Assembly: GCA_965202845.1 (NCBI GenBank)
Contig: OZ241856.1
Span: 2,542,001 to 2,606,000 of the forward strand
Reading direction: 5' to 3'
Source of the DNA: CBDATA01 sp965202845
GTDB lineage: Bacteria > Acidobacteriota > Vicinamibacteria > Marinacidobacterales > Marinacidobacteraceae
DNA length: 64,000 nt
Shown here piece after piece: positions 52,220-61,185 of this stretch (position 1 is its first letter; every line of letters starts with the position of its first letter). The notes below the pieces were generated by a model. It did no database searches, was not told where the DNA came from, and saw nothing but the letters and a program-made list of their open reading frames with translations. The position numbers were made by a program, and so were the translations under genes.

Positions 52220-54412
52220 ATGCGGCGTTTCTCGCCAGGGGCAGCCGCCCTTCTTGTCCTCCTCGCCGCCAGCGGGTTCTTCAGGGAGGATCCGGCGGAG
52301 GATCGGCAGTGGATCCCCTGGGCGACCCTGGCCGATCTCTCCGCCGATCTTGCCGCCGTCCGGGAAGCCGCTCTCGGTCCCCAGGCGGAGCGTCGCGCCG
52401 CCCTGCGGCGGCTCCTGGCGGACGAGACGCTCTCCGAACGGGCGCGCGGCGTGGCCGCCTTCCGGCTCGGAACTCTCGAACTGGATCGGGAGCGCTGGAC
52501 CGCCGCCCTGGAGGCGCTGGACCACCCGGCGGTAGTCAGCGGCGCGCTGGCCCCGGAGGCGCTGCTGCGCGCCGGCCGGGAGCTTCCGCCCGCCCGGACG
52601 CAGCAGGCGATCCAGCGGCTGGAAACGCTGCTCGCCGACCATCCGGACGGGATGGATGTCGACCCCGCCCGGCTCCAGCTGGCGCGACGCCTGGGAGATT
52701 CGCGCCGCCACGAGGAGGCGCTCCGCATCTACGACCTGGTGGAGCGGCCGAGCCTGCGCGCTGACGTTCTGGCCGGAAAGGCGCGGAGCCTCGAAGCGCT
52801 CGGCAGGAGGGAGGCGGCGGCGCGGGCGCTCGAAATCCTCTACTACGACATGCCGACCCACGTCCAGTCGCTTCCGGCGGGACGCAAGCTCTCGAAGCTC
52901 TACCGCGCTCCCGGAGTGCGGTCGCCCCCGGCGTCGGAGCGCTATCCGCGGGCGATGCGCCGCGCCGACGGGTTCGCCCGCGCCGGCGACCACCGCCGGG
53001 CGCACCAGAACTACCTCGAAGTCGCCAGCCGGTTCGCCAGCGTCGCCGATGCCGAGCGGGTGCGGCTGCGCATCGGGGTCTCCGAATTCCACCGCGGGCG
53101 GCTGAGCGCCTCGCTCCGGACCCTCATGCGGGTGCGCCGCGACGATCTGCTGCCGGAAGCCCTGTTCTACCGGGGCGAGGCGCTCCGCCGCCTCGAACGG
53201 GTCACGAGTCAGACCGAAGTCCTGGAACAGCTGCTGGCGCTGCCCGGCGAGCACCCCTTCCGCGCCCGCGCCCTCTACAGCATGGCCCGCAGCCGGATCG
53301 CCCGGCACGACCGGGAAGGCGCCCTCCCCTTCCTGGCCCGCCTCGCGGAGCTGCCGCCGGGTTCGTACCGGCATCTGTTCGCCATCTGGCACGTTCTCTG
53401 GGACCGCTACCGGAACGGTGACCACACGGGGCTGGCGGACGCCTTCGAGCGGGTGGCGCGGGAGCACCCGGGCGAGTTCATGGCAGGGCAGTTCCTCTAC
53501 TTCGCCGGGCGGACGCGCGAGTCCGCCGACGACCGGGACGCGGCGTCCGGGCTGTACCGCGAGGTCTTCCTCGGCTACCGGAATTCGTTCTACGGACGGA
53601 TGGCCGGCGAACGGCTGGCGGACATCGCCGGCGCGGACGCGCTGCGGCCTCCGCCGCTGGACCGCGACCTGGTGCTTGACCGGTTCCGGGTCCGGCGCGA
53701 AGGGGACATGCGCCGGGTGGAGGACCTCTACGCCGCCGGACTCGCCGGACACGCGATCGCTACGGCGGACGCACTGGCGCGGTGGGGCGAACCGGACGAT
53801 GCCGCCTTCCACGCGGTCAAGGGCTGGCTCGAAGGCCAGCGCCGCCGGAACGTGCCCGCCATCCAGGCGATGCAGCGGGCGGCCCCCTTCCACACCTCGA
53901 TCGCCGGGGACGCCCTGCCGCCCGCCTTCTGGCGGGTCTTCTACCCACTTGACTACGAGGACGGGATTCGCTCCGGCGCCGAGCGCTGGGAGCTGGACCC
54001 CCATCTGGTGGCGGCGCTCATCCGCCAGGAGTCGGCGTTCACCGCGAACACTCGCTCCCCGGTGGGCGCCCGCGGCCTCATGCAGATCATGCCGCCCACC
54101 GGCCGGGCGCTCGCCCGGGTGGAGGGAGTCCGTTTCAGCGCCCGCCGCCTCTACGAGCCCTCGCTGAACCTCCGGCTCGGCACCCGCTACCTGCGGCAGC
54201 TTCTCGGGGAATTCGACGAGCGCATGGACTACGCGCTCGCCGGCTACAACGCCGGCCCGCACCGGGTGCGCACCTGGAGCGACGGCGACCTGGGGATTCC
54301 GCTCGAAGTGTGGATCGAGGAGATCCCGTTCACCGAAACCCGGAACTACGTGAAGCTGATCATGCGCAACGAGATGATGTACGAGCGGCTCTACCCCGAT
54401 CTGGGCCGGTGA
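52220..54412 (+). CDS. Soluble lytic murein transglycosylase (Slt70-like)
   Basis: 730 aa. A signal-like start (MRRFSPGAAALLVLLAASGFF) is followed by about 500 residues of helical, tetratricopeptide-like repeats, the superhelical ring of Slt70. The C-terminal SLT domain has the catalytic Glu in LIRQESAFTANTRSPVGARG (about residue 605), GLMQIMPPTGRALA and LAGYNAGPHRVRTW. It cleaves peptidoglycan between MurNAc and GlcNAc in the periplasm. ATG 52220 is chosen because the signal begins there. Its stop overlaps the next gene by 4 nt (GTGA). Confidence 0.92.
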   Translation: MRRFSPGAAALLVLLAASGFFREDPAEDRQWIPWATLADLSADLAAVREAALGPQAERRAALRRLLADETLSERARGVAAFRLGTLELDRERWTAALEALDHPAVVSGALAPEALLRAGRELPPARTQQAIQRLETLLADHPDGMDVDPARLQLARRLGDSRRHEEALRIYDLVERPSLRADVLAGKARSLEALGRREAAARALEILYYDMPTHVQSLPAGRKLSKLYRAPGVRSPPASERYPRAMRRADGFARAGDHRRAHQNYLEVASRFASVADAERVRLRIGVSEFHRGRLSASLRTLMRVRRDDLLPEALFYRGEALRRLERVTSQTEVLEQLLALPGEHPFRARALYSMARSRIARHDREGALPFLARLAELPPGSYRHLFAIWHVLWDRYRNGDHTGLADAFERVAREHPGEFMAGQFLYFAGRTRESADDRDAASGLYREVFLGYRNSFYGRMAGERLADIAGADALRPPPLDRDLVLDRFRVRREGDMRRVEDLYAAGLAGHAIATADALARWGEPDDAAFHAVKGWLEGQRRRNVPAIQAMQRAAPFHTSIAGDALPPAFWRVFYPLDYEDGIRSGAERWELDPHLVAALIRQESAFTANTRSPVGARGLMQIMPPTGRALARVEGVRFSARRLYEPSLNLRLGTRYLRQLLGEFDERMDYALAGYNAGPHRVRTWSDGDLGIPLEVWIEEIPFTETRNYVKLIMRNEMMYERLYPDLGR

Positions 54413-56343
54413 TCCGGACGGCGGGATTCCTCCTGCTCGCTTCCCTCCAGACCGAAGGCGATCCGGAGGTGCGGCGCGCCTTCCAGGCGCTCGAGGAGTC
54501 GCGGCGATTCACCCCGGAAGCCTGGGCGCCGGAAACCCCGGAGGGCCGGCTGGTGCTGGACGAACTCACCGCGTCGGCGCGCACTCTCTATCGCCGCCAC
54601 CGCGCCGCCGGGCGTGCGACCCTCGGCAAGGCGCTGGCGGCGGCCGGGGACAGCCGGGGAGCGGCGGTGGAGCTGCGACGTTCGGCGGCGCTGGACCCGC
54701 AGCCGGAGACCTTCCGGGCGCTCGCCGCCCTGCCGAACCTGCCGCTGGCCGAACGAGTGGACGCCTTCCTGTTCGCCTGGAGCGCCGGAGGGGCGCTTCC
54801 GCAGCAGGAGCTCGCGGCCACCGGCGCGTTTCCGCACGCCGACAGCATGCTGGCGGCGGTGGAGCGCTTCCGCCTCCGGAACGCGGCGGACCGGCTGCGA
54901 ATCCCCGAAAGCCTCACCCTGGAAGGATTTCCGTTTCCGGAATGGACCCTCGCGGTGCGGGGCGGCGTCCACTCGAGCGCGCGCTCCTTCAGCGAGGGGC
55001 GCTGGCTCCTGCTCTACCAGCCGGAGGCCGGGTGCCTGCGCTGCGGCGAAGCGCTGGAGGACCTCCAGCGGATCACCCGGGGGCGGGGGGTGGACGTGAT
55101 CGTGGCGGTGGAGGATCCGGACCTCCCGCTCGCCGCCCGGATAGCCGAGCTGGCCGGCGCCGGGTTCTTCGAACCGGAGCCGCAATCGGCATCGGCGCGG
55201 GCCCGGATCGGCGGCCGTCCGATCGCCCATCTGGTCCGCCGCGCCACCCTCCCCCCGCGCCTTGAGAGAGACGCCGGCAGCATCCGGATCGCGGCCCGCT
55301 CCGGCTACCTGGTCCTCCGGGCGCCGCTCGATGACGACGAGCCGCCCCGCCGCGCCCTCCAGTCGGTGTTCCGCCTCCTCGACGACCCGCCGTTTCCGGG
55401 CGGAACCGAGCCGCTCGCGTCCCCGGCGGACACTCCCGAAGCCCTCATCGACGCCATCGGGGCGTTCGAGGCGCTGGGGCATCCGACCCGGGCGTTCGAG
55501 GAGCGTCTGGCGGCGGCGGTGGGCAGGAGTCTCCCGGAAGCCCGCGCCGCCGAGCTTCTGGAACACGCTTCGCGTCTCCGGGGGGGCGCCCTCGCCCGCC
55601 GCCGCTTGCTGGAGGCGCTGGCGCCCCGGGTGGGCGACCGGCTCCTCGAAGCGGCGCGCGCCCTGGACCCCGAAATCCTCCGCGCGGCGCCCGGCGGCGC
55701 GTTCGCGGCGGCGGTCGCGGGCGATGTCCTTGGTCTCCAAGTCGCTTATGAACGGCAGGACGGAAGCCGGGCGCTCCTCCACGCCGCGCTGACTCCCGGG
55801 ACATCGCCGGCCGCGCTCCAGATCGCGTCCGGGACCGCCGGCGGAGTGGGCGTCCACGCCCCGGGCGGATTCCAGTTCTCCCACGACGACTGCGTCTCGT
55901 GGGGTCCCGCCTCCGGACCGCTCACGACCCATTGCCCGGCCTCCCGCCGGGACGGCGGCGTGGTCGCCCGCGTCGGCCAGCTGGCGGGCGAGCCGGGGAG
56001 GCCGCCGTTCCTCTGGCGCTGGGTGGACGGCGGTCCGGAAGCGGACGATACGGACGGGGCGACGGAGCGGCTGCTGGCGGGGCTCGACGCCTTCGCCCGG
56101 TCGGAATACGAGACCGCCGCCGCGATGTTTGAGAGCGCGATCCCGGGACCGGGGTCCCCGGTCGACGACGCCGCGCGCCGCTACAACCTCGCCGCGACCC
56201 AGGCGCTTCTGGGCGACCGGGAGGGCGCGCGCGCCCGGCTCGAGGCGATCGGGGACGCGACCTTCGCCCCGCTGGTGGAGCGCGCGATCCGGGACCTCTA
56301 CCGCCCTATTCGATCCCCACCCGCCCCCGGACCGATTCGATGA
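54409..56343 (+). CDS. Secreted protein with tetratricopeptide-like repeats and a CxxC thioredoxin-like segment
   Basis: 644 aa. A GTG start at 54409 overlaps slt, and a hydrophobic leader (IRTAGFLLLASLQT) follows. The segment WLLLYQPEAGCLRCGEALEDL (about residues 200-220) resembles the CxxC of a thioredoxin fold, followed by VDVIVAVEDPDLPLAARIAEL as expected for the next strand and helix. The N-terminal 150 and C-terminal 100 residues are helical repeats (FARSEYETAAAMFESAIPG). Coupling to slt suggests a job in the cell envelope, perhaps redox or folding. The family is not recognised. The 3' end overlaps the opposing amidohydrolase by 38 nt. Confidence 0.68.
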   Translation: MIRTAGFLLLASLQTEGDPEVRRAFQALEESRRFTPEAWAPETPEGRLVLDELTASARTLYRRHRAAGRATLGKALAAAGDSRGAAVELRRSAALDPQPETFRALAALPNLPLAERVDAFLFAWSAGGALPQQELAATGAFPHADSMLAAVERFRLRNAADRLRIPESLTLEGFPFPEWTLAVRGGVHSSARSFSEGRWLLLYQPEAGCLRCGEALEDLQRITRGRGVDVIVAVEDPDLPLAARIAELAGAGFFEPEPQSASARARIGGRPIAHLVRRATLPPRLERDAGSIRIAARSGYLVLRAPLDDDEPPRRALQSVFRLLDDPPFPGGTEPLASPADTPEALIDAIGAFEALGHPTRAFEERLAAAVGRSLPEARAAELLEHASRLRGGALARRRLLEALAPRVGDRLLEAARALDPEILRAAPGGAFAAAVAGDVLGLQVAYERQDGSRALLHAALTPGTSPAALQIASGTAGGVGVHAPGGFQFSHDDCVSWGPASGPLTTHCPASRRDGGVVARVGQLAGEPGRPPFLWRWVDGGPEADDTDGATERLLAGLDAFARSEYETAAAMFESAIPGPGSPVDDAARRYNLAATQALLGDREGARARLEAIGDATFAPLVERAIRDLYRPIRSPPAPGPIR

Positions 56344-57730
56344 GTTTCGCCGAGTCGTAGCCCACCCCGTCCTTGAAGACGGTGACTACATTCCGGATCT
56401 GGAAGGGGTCCGCCACCGGATCGCCGTCGATCAGCGCCAGGTCGGCGCGCTTTCCGGCCTCCACGCTCCCCAGCTCGTCGTCCACCCCCAGCACCCGGGC
56501 GCCGTTCAGGGTCATCACCAGCAGCGCCTCCGCCGGGGTGAACTCGGCTTCCAGCAGCAGCTCGTAGTTGCGCTGGTCGCCGAACCCGGGCAGGGCGCCC
56601 CCGTTGCCGGTGGGATCGACGCCGGCGGCCAGCAGCCCGCCCGCCTTGAAGAACTGGTATTCGAACGCCTGCGCCTTCGGAAAGAGATCGGCGAAGACCG
56701 CGTCCCGGGCGTTCGCGATCTCCTCGCGGCGGGTCAGGTACTCCTCGCGCGCTCCCGGCGCCAGCGCCTCCAGATTCCGCTCCTCCAGCGGCGGCCGCCC
56801 GGGCACCGAAAGCTCGTAGACCGCGAGCGTCGACGTGAGCGCCACTTCGTTGTCGATCATGTGGCGGATGGTGCCCTGCACCGCGTCCGACCCGATGTCG
56901 ATCTCCCGGAGCGTTCCGCGGAAGTCGGGCGGGCACTCATCGGGATCCTTGCCGGGGTGGTATTCGGTGTTGGTGAAGAACCCGTGCTCCAGCGCGTCGA
57001 TCCCCAGGTCCACCGCCTCCCGGAAGGTGACCGAGCAGAGATGGCCGGTGAAGCGGAGCCCCAGCCGGTGCGCCTCCTCGATCGCCGCCCCCAGCTCGGC
57101 GCGGGAGATGCGGGTGTACGCCTTGAACCAGGTGGCGCCCTCTTCGGCCCAGTAGCGCACCACCCGCCGGGCGTCCTCCGGGGTCGAAACCTGGGTCATG
57201 TAGGCGCTGGCCCCCGACCCCGAGATGTACGGCCCGGTGATGTGCATCCGCGGCCCGGCGATCTCGCCGGCGTCGATGGCGCGCCGCATGTTGATCTCGC
57301 TGTACGGGGAATAGCTCCCGGTGGTGCGGATGGTGGTCACGCCGGCGGCCAGGTAGAGGCGCGGCGAGGTGGTGTTCATCTGGGAGTGCCGCGCCGCGGT
57401 GGTGTAGAAGGTGTGGTTGTGCACCCCCACCAGACCGGGGATCACGGTATGCCCGGATCCGTCGATGCGCCGCGCGTTTGCGGGGATGGTCACGCTGCCG
57501 TCGTCCCCGACCGCCCGGATGCGCCGGTCGGCGATCACCACCGTCTGGCCGGAGCGGGGCGGGGCGCCGGTTCCGTCCACCACCTGAACCCCGGTGATGG
57601 CGATCTCCGGCTCCGGATACGCGACGAACCGCCGGACGCCCTCCGAGAGCTCCGACGCCGACTGGGCCGGAGCGGACGCGGCGACGCCCAGGAAGACGAA
57701 AACGAGAGCGGAGCGGGAAAGCGGCGACAT
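56306..57730 (-). CDS. Secreted amidohydrolase-family metal-dependent hydrolase
   Basis: 474 aa. A signal peptide (SRSALVFVFLGVAASAPAQ) follows ATG 57730, which has GGAGGT ten bases upstream. The metal-binding HxH is in LVGVHNHTFYTT (about residue 90), with FTGHLCSVTF and EHGFF as further ligand-bearing strands, and AAGVDPTGNGG as the final catalytic Asp region. The tail SVEAGKRADLALIDGDPV is the normal end of the family. It resembles the imidazolonepropionase/prolidase-like group of secreted amidohydrolases common in Acidobacteriota. The substrate is unknown. It does not closely resemble the one at 5922-7400. Confidence 0.88.
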   Translation of the reverse strand: MSPLSRSALVFVFLGVAASAPAQSASELSEGVRRFVAYPEPEIAITGVQVVDGTGAPPRSGQTVVIADRRIRAVGDDGSVTIPANARRIDGSGHTVIPGLVGVHNHTFYTTAARHSQMNTTSPRLYLAAGVTTIRTTGSYSPYSEINMRRAIDAGEIAGPRMHITGPYISGSGASAYMTQVSTPEDARRVVRYWAEEGATWFKAYTRISRAELGAAIEEAHRLGLRFTGHLCSVTFREAVDLGIDALEHGFFTNTEYHPGKDPDECPPDFRGTLREIDIGSDAVQGTIRHMIDNEVALTSTLAVYELSVPGRPPLEERNLEALAPGAREEYLTRREEIANARDAVFADLFPKAQAFEYQFFKAGGLLAAGVDPTGNGGALPGFGDQRNYELLLEAEFTPAEALLVMTLNGARVLGVDDELGSVEAGKRADLALIDGDPVADPFQIRNVVTVFKDGVGYDSAKLIESVRGRVGIE

Positions 57731-57788
57731 GGCGAGGGAACCTCCGAGCGCCGATCGTAGCAACGAACGTGCAAGAATCCCGCTTCCG

Positions 57789-58988
57789 ATGCCCCGCGCG
57801 TGCGTTCTTCTCCTGCTCGCCGGCGGGCCCGCGCTGGCGCAGGACGTTCTGCCCACCCCGGCCGGCCCGGAGAGCGGACAGTACGCGCTGACCGCCGGGG
57901 AAGAGGGGCGGATCCTGCTCAGCTGGATCGAACCCTCGGAGGCCGGCGGGCACGCCTTCCGCTTCGCCGAGCTGCTGGAGGAGGGCTGGGGCGAACCCCG
58001 GACGATCGTCCAGGGGCCGGACGTTTTCGTGAACTGGGCCGACCGTCCGGCGATGGTGGCGATCGGCGGGGACCGGCTCGCCGCCCACTGGCTGCGGAAG
58101 GACCCGGACCACGAAGGCGCCTACGGCTCCGGCATCCGGCTGCTGCACTCCTTCGACCGCGGCGAAACCTGGCGCGAGGTGTACGCGGTGGACCCGGAAG
58201 ACCCCGAGGGCTACGCCGGATTCGTGTCGTGGACGCGGGAACCGGGCGGCTTTTCGGGGGCGTATCTGACGCCGAAATCGGCGACCGAAGACGTGATGAC
58301 GCTGCGGGTGGCGCGCTTTCACATCGACGGCCACCCGCTGGGCGACCAGCTGCTGGACGACGAAGTCTGCGACTGCTGTCCGACCGGCATGGCCGCAAGC
58401 AGTCTGGGACCGCTGGTGGCGTACCGGGATCGGCAGGCGGCGCCGCCGGAGGACGACGTCCGGGACATCATGGTCCGCCGCCGCGCGCGCGAGGTCTGGC
58501 AGCCCGGCCGCCCGGTCCATCCCGACGGCTGGCGCATCAACGGCTGTCCGGTCAACGGTCCGGCGGTCGCCGCCAGCGACAACACGGTCGCGGTCGCCTG
58601 GTTCACCCTGGCCTCCGGCGAGCCGGAAATGCGGATCGCGTTCTCGGGCAACGCGGCGGAAGACTTCGCCCTTCCGACCCGGTTCGACGGGGGCGCGCCC
58701 CGGGGCTGGCCGGACATCGCCCTTCTGGATGACGGAACCGCGGCGATCCTCTGGCTGGAGGGCGGCGCCGGCGGCCGGGGCGAAGTTCGCCTGCGGCGGA
58801 TGACCCCGGACGGCCTGCCAAGCGCATCGCTCCTGGTCGCCGAAGCCCCGTCGGGCCGCGAAGCCGGGGTGCTCCAGATGGAGCGCCAGGATGACCGGCT
58901 GCTCATCGCCTGGCGCGACGGCGGGGTGCGGACGGCGAGCGTGGCCATAGCGGCCCTCACCGACCAGCCAGGACCTGGCGGGCGGTGA
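57789..58988 (+). CDS. Sialidase-fold (BNR-repeat) secreted protein
   Basis: 399 aa with a signal peptide (MPRACVLLLLAGGPALAQ). Repeated Asp-box-like turns (SFDRGETWREVYA and similar) imply a beta-propeller of the sialidase superfamily. Conserved cysteine-rich motifs EVCDCCPTGMAAS and INGCPVNGPAV, and YRDRQA followed by VRDIMVRR, mark a distinct subgroup that I recall as annotated exo-alpha-sialidase without proof. Catalytic residues of true sialidases are not obvious. The paired cysteines could bind metal or form disulphides. Its 3' end overlaps the pta gene by 32 nt. Confidence 0.75.
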   Translation: MPRACVLLLLAGGPALAQDVLPTPAGPESGQYALTAGEEGRILLSWIEPSEAGGHAFRFAELLEEGWGEPRTIVQGPDVFVNWADRPAMVAIGGDRLAAHWLRKDPDHEGAYGSGIRLLHSFDRGETWREVYAVDPEDPEGYAGFVSWTREPGGFSGAYLTPKSATEDVMTLRVARFHIDGHPLGDQLLDDEVCDCCPTGMAASSLGPLVAYRDRQAAPPEDDVRDIMVRRRAREVWQPGRPVHPDGWRINGCPVNGPAVAASDNTVAVAWFTLASGEPEMRIAFSGNAAEDFALPTRFDGGAPRGWPDIALLDDGTAAILWLEGGAGGRGEVRLRRMTPDGLPSASLLVAEAPSGREAGVLQMERQDDRLLIAWRDGGVRTASVAIAALTDQPGPGGR

Positions 58989-59943
58989 GCCGGGCCAGCC
59001 GGACGATGTCCTCCACCCCCGCCCCCCGGGAGAGGTCGTTGGCGGGCGCCCGGAGCCCCTGGACGATGGGGCCGGTCGCGGTCGCTCCGGCGAGCCGCTC
59101 CACCAGCTTGTAGGCGAGGTTCCCGGCGCCCAGGTCCGGGAAGATCAGGGTGTTGGCTCGCCCGGCGACCGGGCTGTCCGGCGCCTTGCGCGCCGCGATC
59201 CCGGGAACCAGGGCGGCGTCCCCCTGGAGCTCGCCGTCCACCTTCAAGTCCGGTCGTATCCGCCGCACCCGGTCGGCGACCGCCGCCATCCGCCGCGCCC
59301 GCGGGTGGTCGGCGCTTCCATGCGTCGAAAAGGAGAGGAGCGCCACCCGCGCTTCGCCGAACAGCGCGACCGCGGTACGGGCGGTCTCCAGCGTGATCTC
59401 CACCAGGTCGTCCTCGTCGGGTTCGGGAATCACCGCCGCGTCGGCGAAGAGCAGCGGCGGCCGTCGCCCGTCGGGAAACTCCATCAGGAAGGCGCCCGAG
59501 ACCTTCCGCACTCCGGGCCGCTTCCCGATCGCCAGCAGTCCAGCCCGGATGACCGCCGCGGTGGGGTGCGCCGCCCCGGCGATGGAGCCCTGGGCCTCGC
59601 CCCCGGCGACCAGCAGGTTTCCGAACACCAGGGGGTCCCGGGCGGCGTCCGCCTGCTCTTCCGGGCGCATCCGCGCGAGGGTGCGGACGCAGCGCCGCAG
59701 CGCGCTCCCCTCCGGATGGACGGCGCCCGGCGCCGTCCCCCCGACCAGCAGCGGTTTCGCGAACCCCGCCTCCGCAATGCGTTCCGCCGCTTCCCGGATC
59801 CGGGGCTCCTCGCCCTCCGGGAACACCAGCGCCGGTTTGCGCCGGGCTGCTATACTAGACTTTTCAACGACGCTGGCGGCATCTTCGCCGTCGGCAGTTT
59901 CCCGCCCGGTTGCGCCGGAGCGTGCGGCTTGCGAGTCAAGCAT
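58957..59943 (-). CDS. pta: Phosphate acetyl/butyryltransferase
   Basis: 328 aa, the size of short Pta enzymes. It makes acetyl-CoA and phosphate from acetyl phosphate and CoA, or the reverse. The motifs are PALVFPEGEEPRIREAA, HPTAAVIRAGLLAIG, LLSFSTHGSADHPRARRM (about residue 215), VDGELQGDAALVPG (about 250) and the C-terminal NTLIFPDLGAGNLAYKLVERL. The ATG at 59943 is the only good start. The first 30 residues are poorly conserved and overlap a TATACT element (59851-59856) that may serve the divergent STAS gene. No ackA is in view. Confidence 0.88.
   Translation of the reverse strand: MLDSQAARSGATGRETADGEDAASVVEKSSIAARRKPALVFPEGEEPRIREAAERIAEAGFAKPLLVGGTAPGAVHPEGSALRRCVRTLARMRPEEQADAARDPLVFGNLLVAGGEAQGSIAGAAHPTAAVIRAGLLAIGKRPGVRKVSGAFLMEFPDGRRPPLLFADAAVIPEPDEDDLVEITLETARTAVALFGEARVALLSFSTHGSADHPRARRMAAVADRVRRIRPDLKVDGELQGDAALVPGIAARKAPDSPVAGRANTLIFPDLGAGNLAYKLVERLAGATATGPIVQGLRAPANDLSRGAGVEDIVRLARLTARQVLAGR
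59848..59856 (+). promoter_or_regulatory. Extended -10 TGCTATACT upstream of the STAS gene
   Basis: It is 146 nt before the STAS start and inside the 5' part of the divergent pta gene. No strong -35. Confidence 0.35.
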
Positions 59944-60001
59944 GCGTGATGCGCGGGACAGGAAGGGCGGGGCAGAAACCCACAAGAAAGGGGAGGCTGC
60001 C

Positions 60002-60337
60002 ATGAAGGTAGCAGAGCGCGCCGCTGGCGAAGTCACGGTGCTGGATCTGACCGGACGGATCGTTCTCGGCGAGGGCGACGAAGTTCTTAGAAACAAGGTG
60101 CGCGAAGTGGTCGCCGCCGGAAGCCGCAAGGTTCTTCTGAACTTGGGCGGGGTTTCGTATGTGGACAGCGCCGGTCTCGGCGAGCTGGTCCGCTGCCACA
60201 CCCGCCTGGCGCGCGAAGGCGGGGTCATGAAGCTGCTCAACCTGACCGAGCGGATGGAGGACCTGCTTCAGATCACGAAGCTGGTCACCGTCTTCGAGAC
60301 CTTCGATTCGGAAGAGGAAGCTCTCGCGAGCTTCTGA
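60002..60337 (+). CDS. STAS-domain anti-anti-sigma factor-like protein
   Basis: 111 aa. A single STAS domain with the phospho-acceptor motif VSYVDSAGLGELVRCH (Ser near residue 57). It starts at ATG 60002 after the ribosome site GGGGAGG. Such proteins bind anti-sigma kinases or other partners and are switched by phosphorylation of the Ser. No kinase or sigma factor is next to it. It could regulate an envelope or stress pathway. It is divergent from pta. Confidence 0.9.
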   Translation: MKVAERAAGEVTVLDLTGRIVLGEGDEVLRNKVREVVAAGSRKVLLNLGGVSYVDSAGLGELVRCHTRLAREGGVMKLLNLTERMEDLLQITKLVTVFETFDSEEEALASF

Positions 60338-60540
60338 AGCGGTCGCGATAGCCCCGGTTCCCCAAGAAACCGTCGTCGCCCGGCCCGGGCGGCGGCCCCG
60401 CGCGGAACCCGACCGGATGCCCTCTTCTCCTGCCCCGGGCGATTTCGCCCTGGCCAGCGACTTGAAGTCCATCCCGCCCTCCGCGCCCACCCCCGGGTCC
60501 CCCGCGATCCTTCGCGGGACCCGCAAGGAGAAAACCAGAA

Positions 60541-61185
60541 GTGCCCCAAACGATCCCCGGGACGGAGACTCCCGGAAAGGAGTCGGGACCGCCTGACGTG
60601 AAGGCCATCATGGCCGACATCCGCCGGAAGGCGCAGCGCAAGCCGGAGGACGGCGCCCTCACCGAGAAACAGTTCCTCGCCCAGGTCCGCGACCGCCTGA
60701 ACCGGCCGCTGGGCCGCGGGTTCACCGACGATTTCGCCGAGAGCATGCGCGCCCGCGACGGCGTCGCATGGAACGTGGAGCTCCGCCCCGACGCCTTTCG
60801 GAGCTCCTCCTCCCCGCTGATGCGGGGTGTCCGGCGGCTGCTCAGCCCCCTTCTCCGGATGTTGGTCAGCACCGATCCGTTGGTCCGCCAGGTGGCGCGG
60901 CAGGCCGAGATCAACGAGTACTTCCGCCGGTTGCTGGTCGCCGCCAGCAAGGACCTGGAGCGGAGCCGCCTGGAGTTCGACGTCATGAAGCACGAGCTTC
61001 GCCGGCTCGGCGTCCACGTGGAATTCTCCTTCGCCGACCCGAAGAACGGTTCGGAGCGGAGTCCGGCGCCGGGCCGCGGCGGCCGGGGGGGAGGCGGCGG
61101 CGGAGAGGGGCGCCGGGGAGGCCGTCCTCGCGGCCGCCCCCGGTCGGGAGCGCGAGGCGGCGGCCGTCGGGAGAACCAGAACTGA
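60541..61185 (+). CDS. Unknown protein with a Gly/Arg-rich (RGG) C-terminal tail
   Basis: 214 aa. GTG start at 60541. Residues about 1-155 form a helical domain (KAIMADIRRKAQRKPEDG, then LRRLLSPLLRMLVSTDPLVRQVARQAEINEYFRR-like helices), with an amphipathic or membrane-peripheral segment around LLSPLLRMLV. The last 45 residues are Gly, Arg and Ser only (GRGGRGGGGGGEGRRGGRP and on), like RNA-binding RGG tails. Two hundred bases without a gene separate it from the STAS gene. It overlaps the glycosyltransferase ATG by one base, so both work together. Confidence 0.7.
   Translation: MPQTIPGTETPGKESGPPDVKAIMADIRRKAQRKPEDGALTEKQFLAQVRDRLNRPLGRGFTDDFAESMRARDGVAWNVELRPDAFRSSSSPLMRGVRRLLSPLLRMLVSTDPLVRQVARQAEINEYFRRLLVAASKDLERSRLEFDVMKHELRRLGVHVEFSFADPKNGSERSPAPGRGGRGGGGGGEGRRGGRPRGRPRSGARGGGRRENQN

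Noticed and set aside
60338..60540. A small RNA or gene in the 203-bp gap between the STAS and RGG genes
   Set aside because: No open frame with a ribosome site, clear promoter or stable structure was seen apart from the GTG start at the end.
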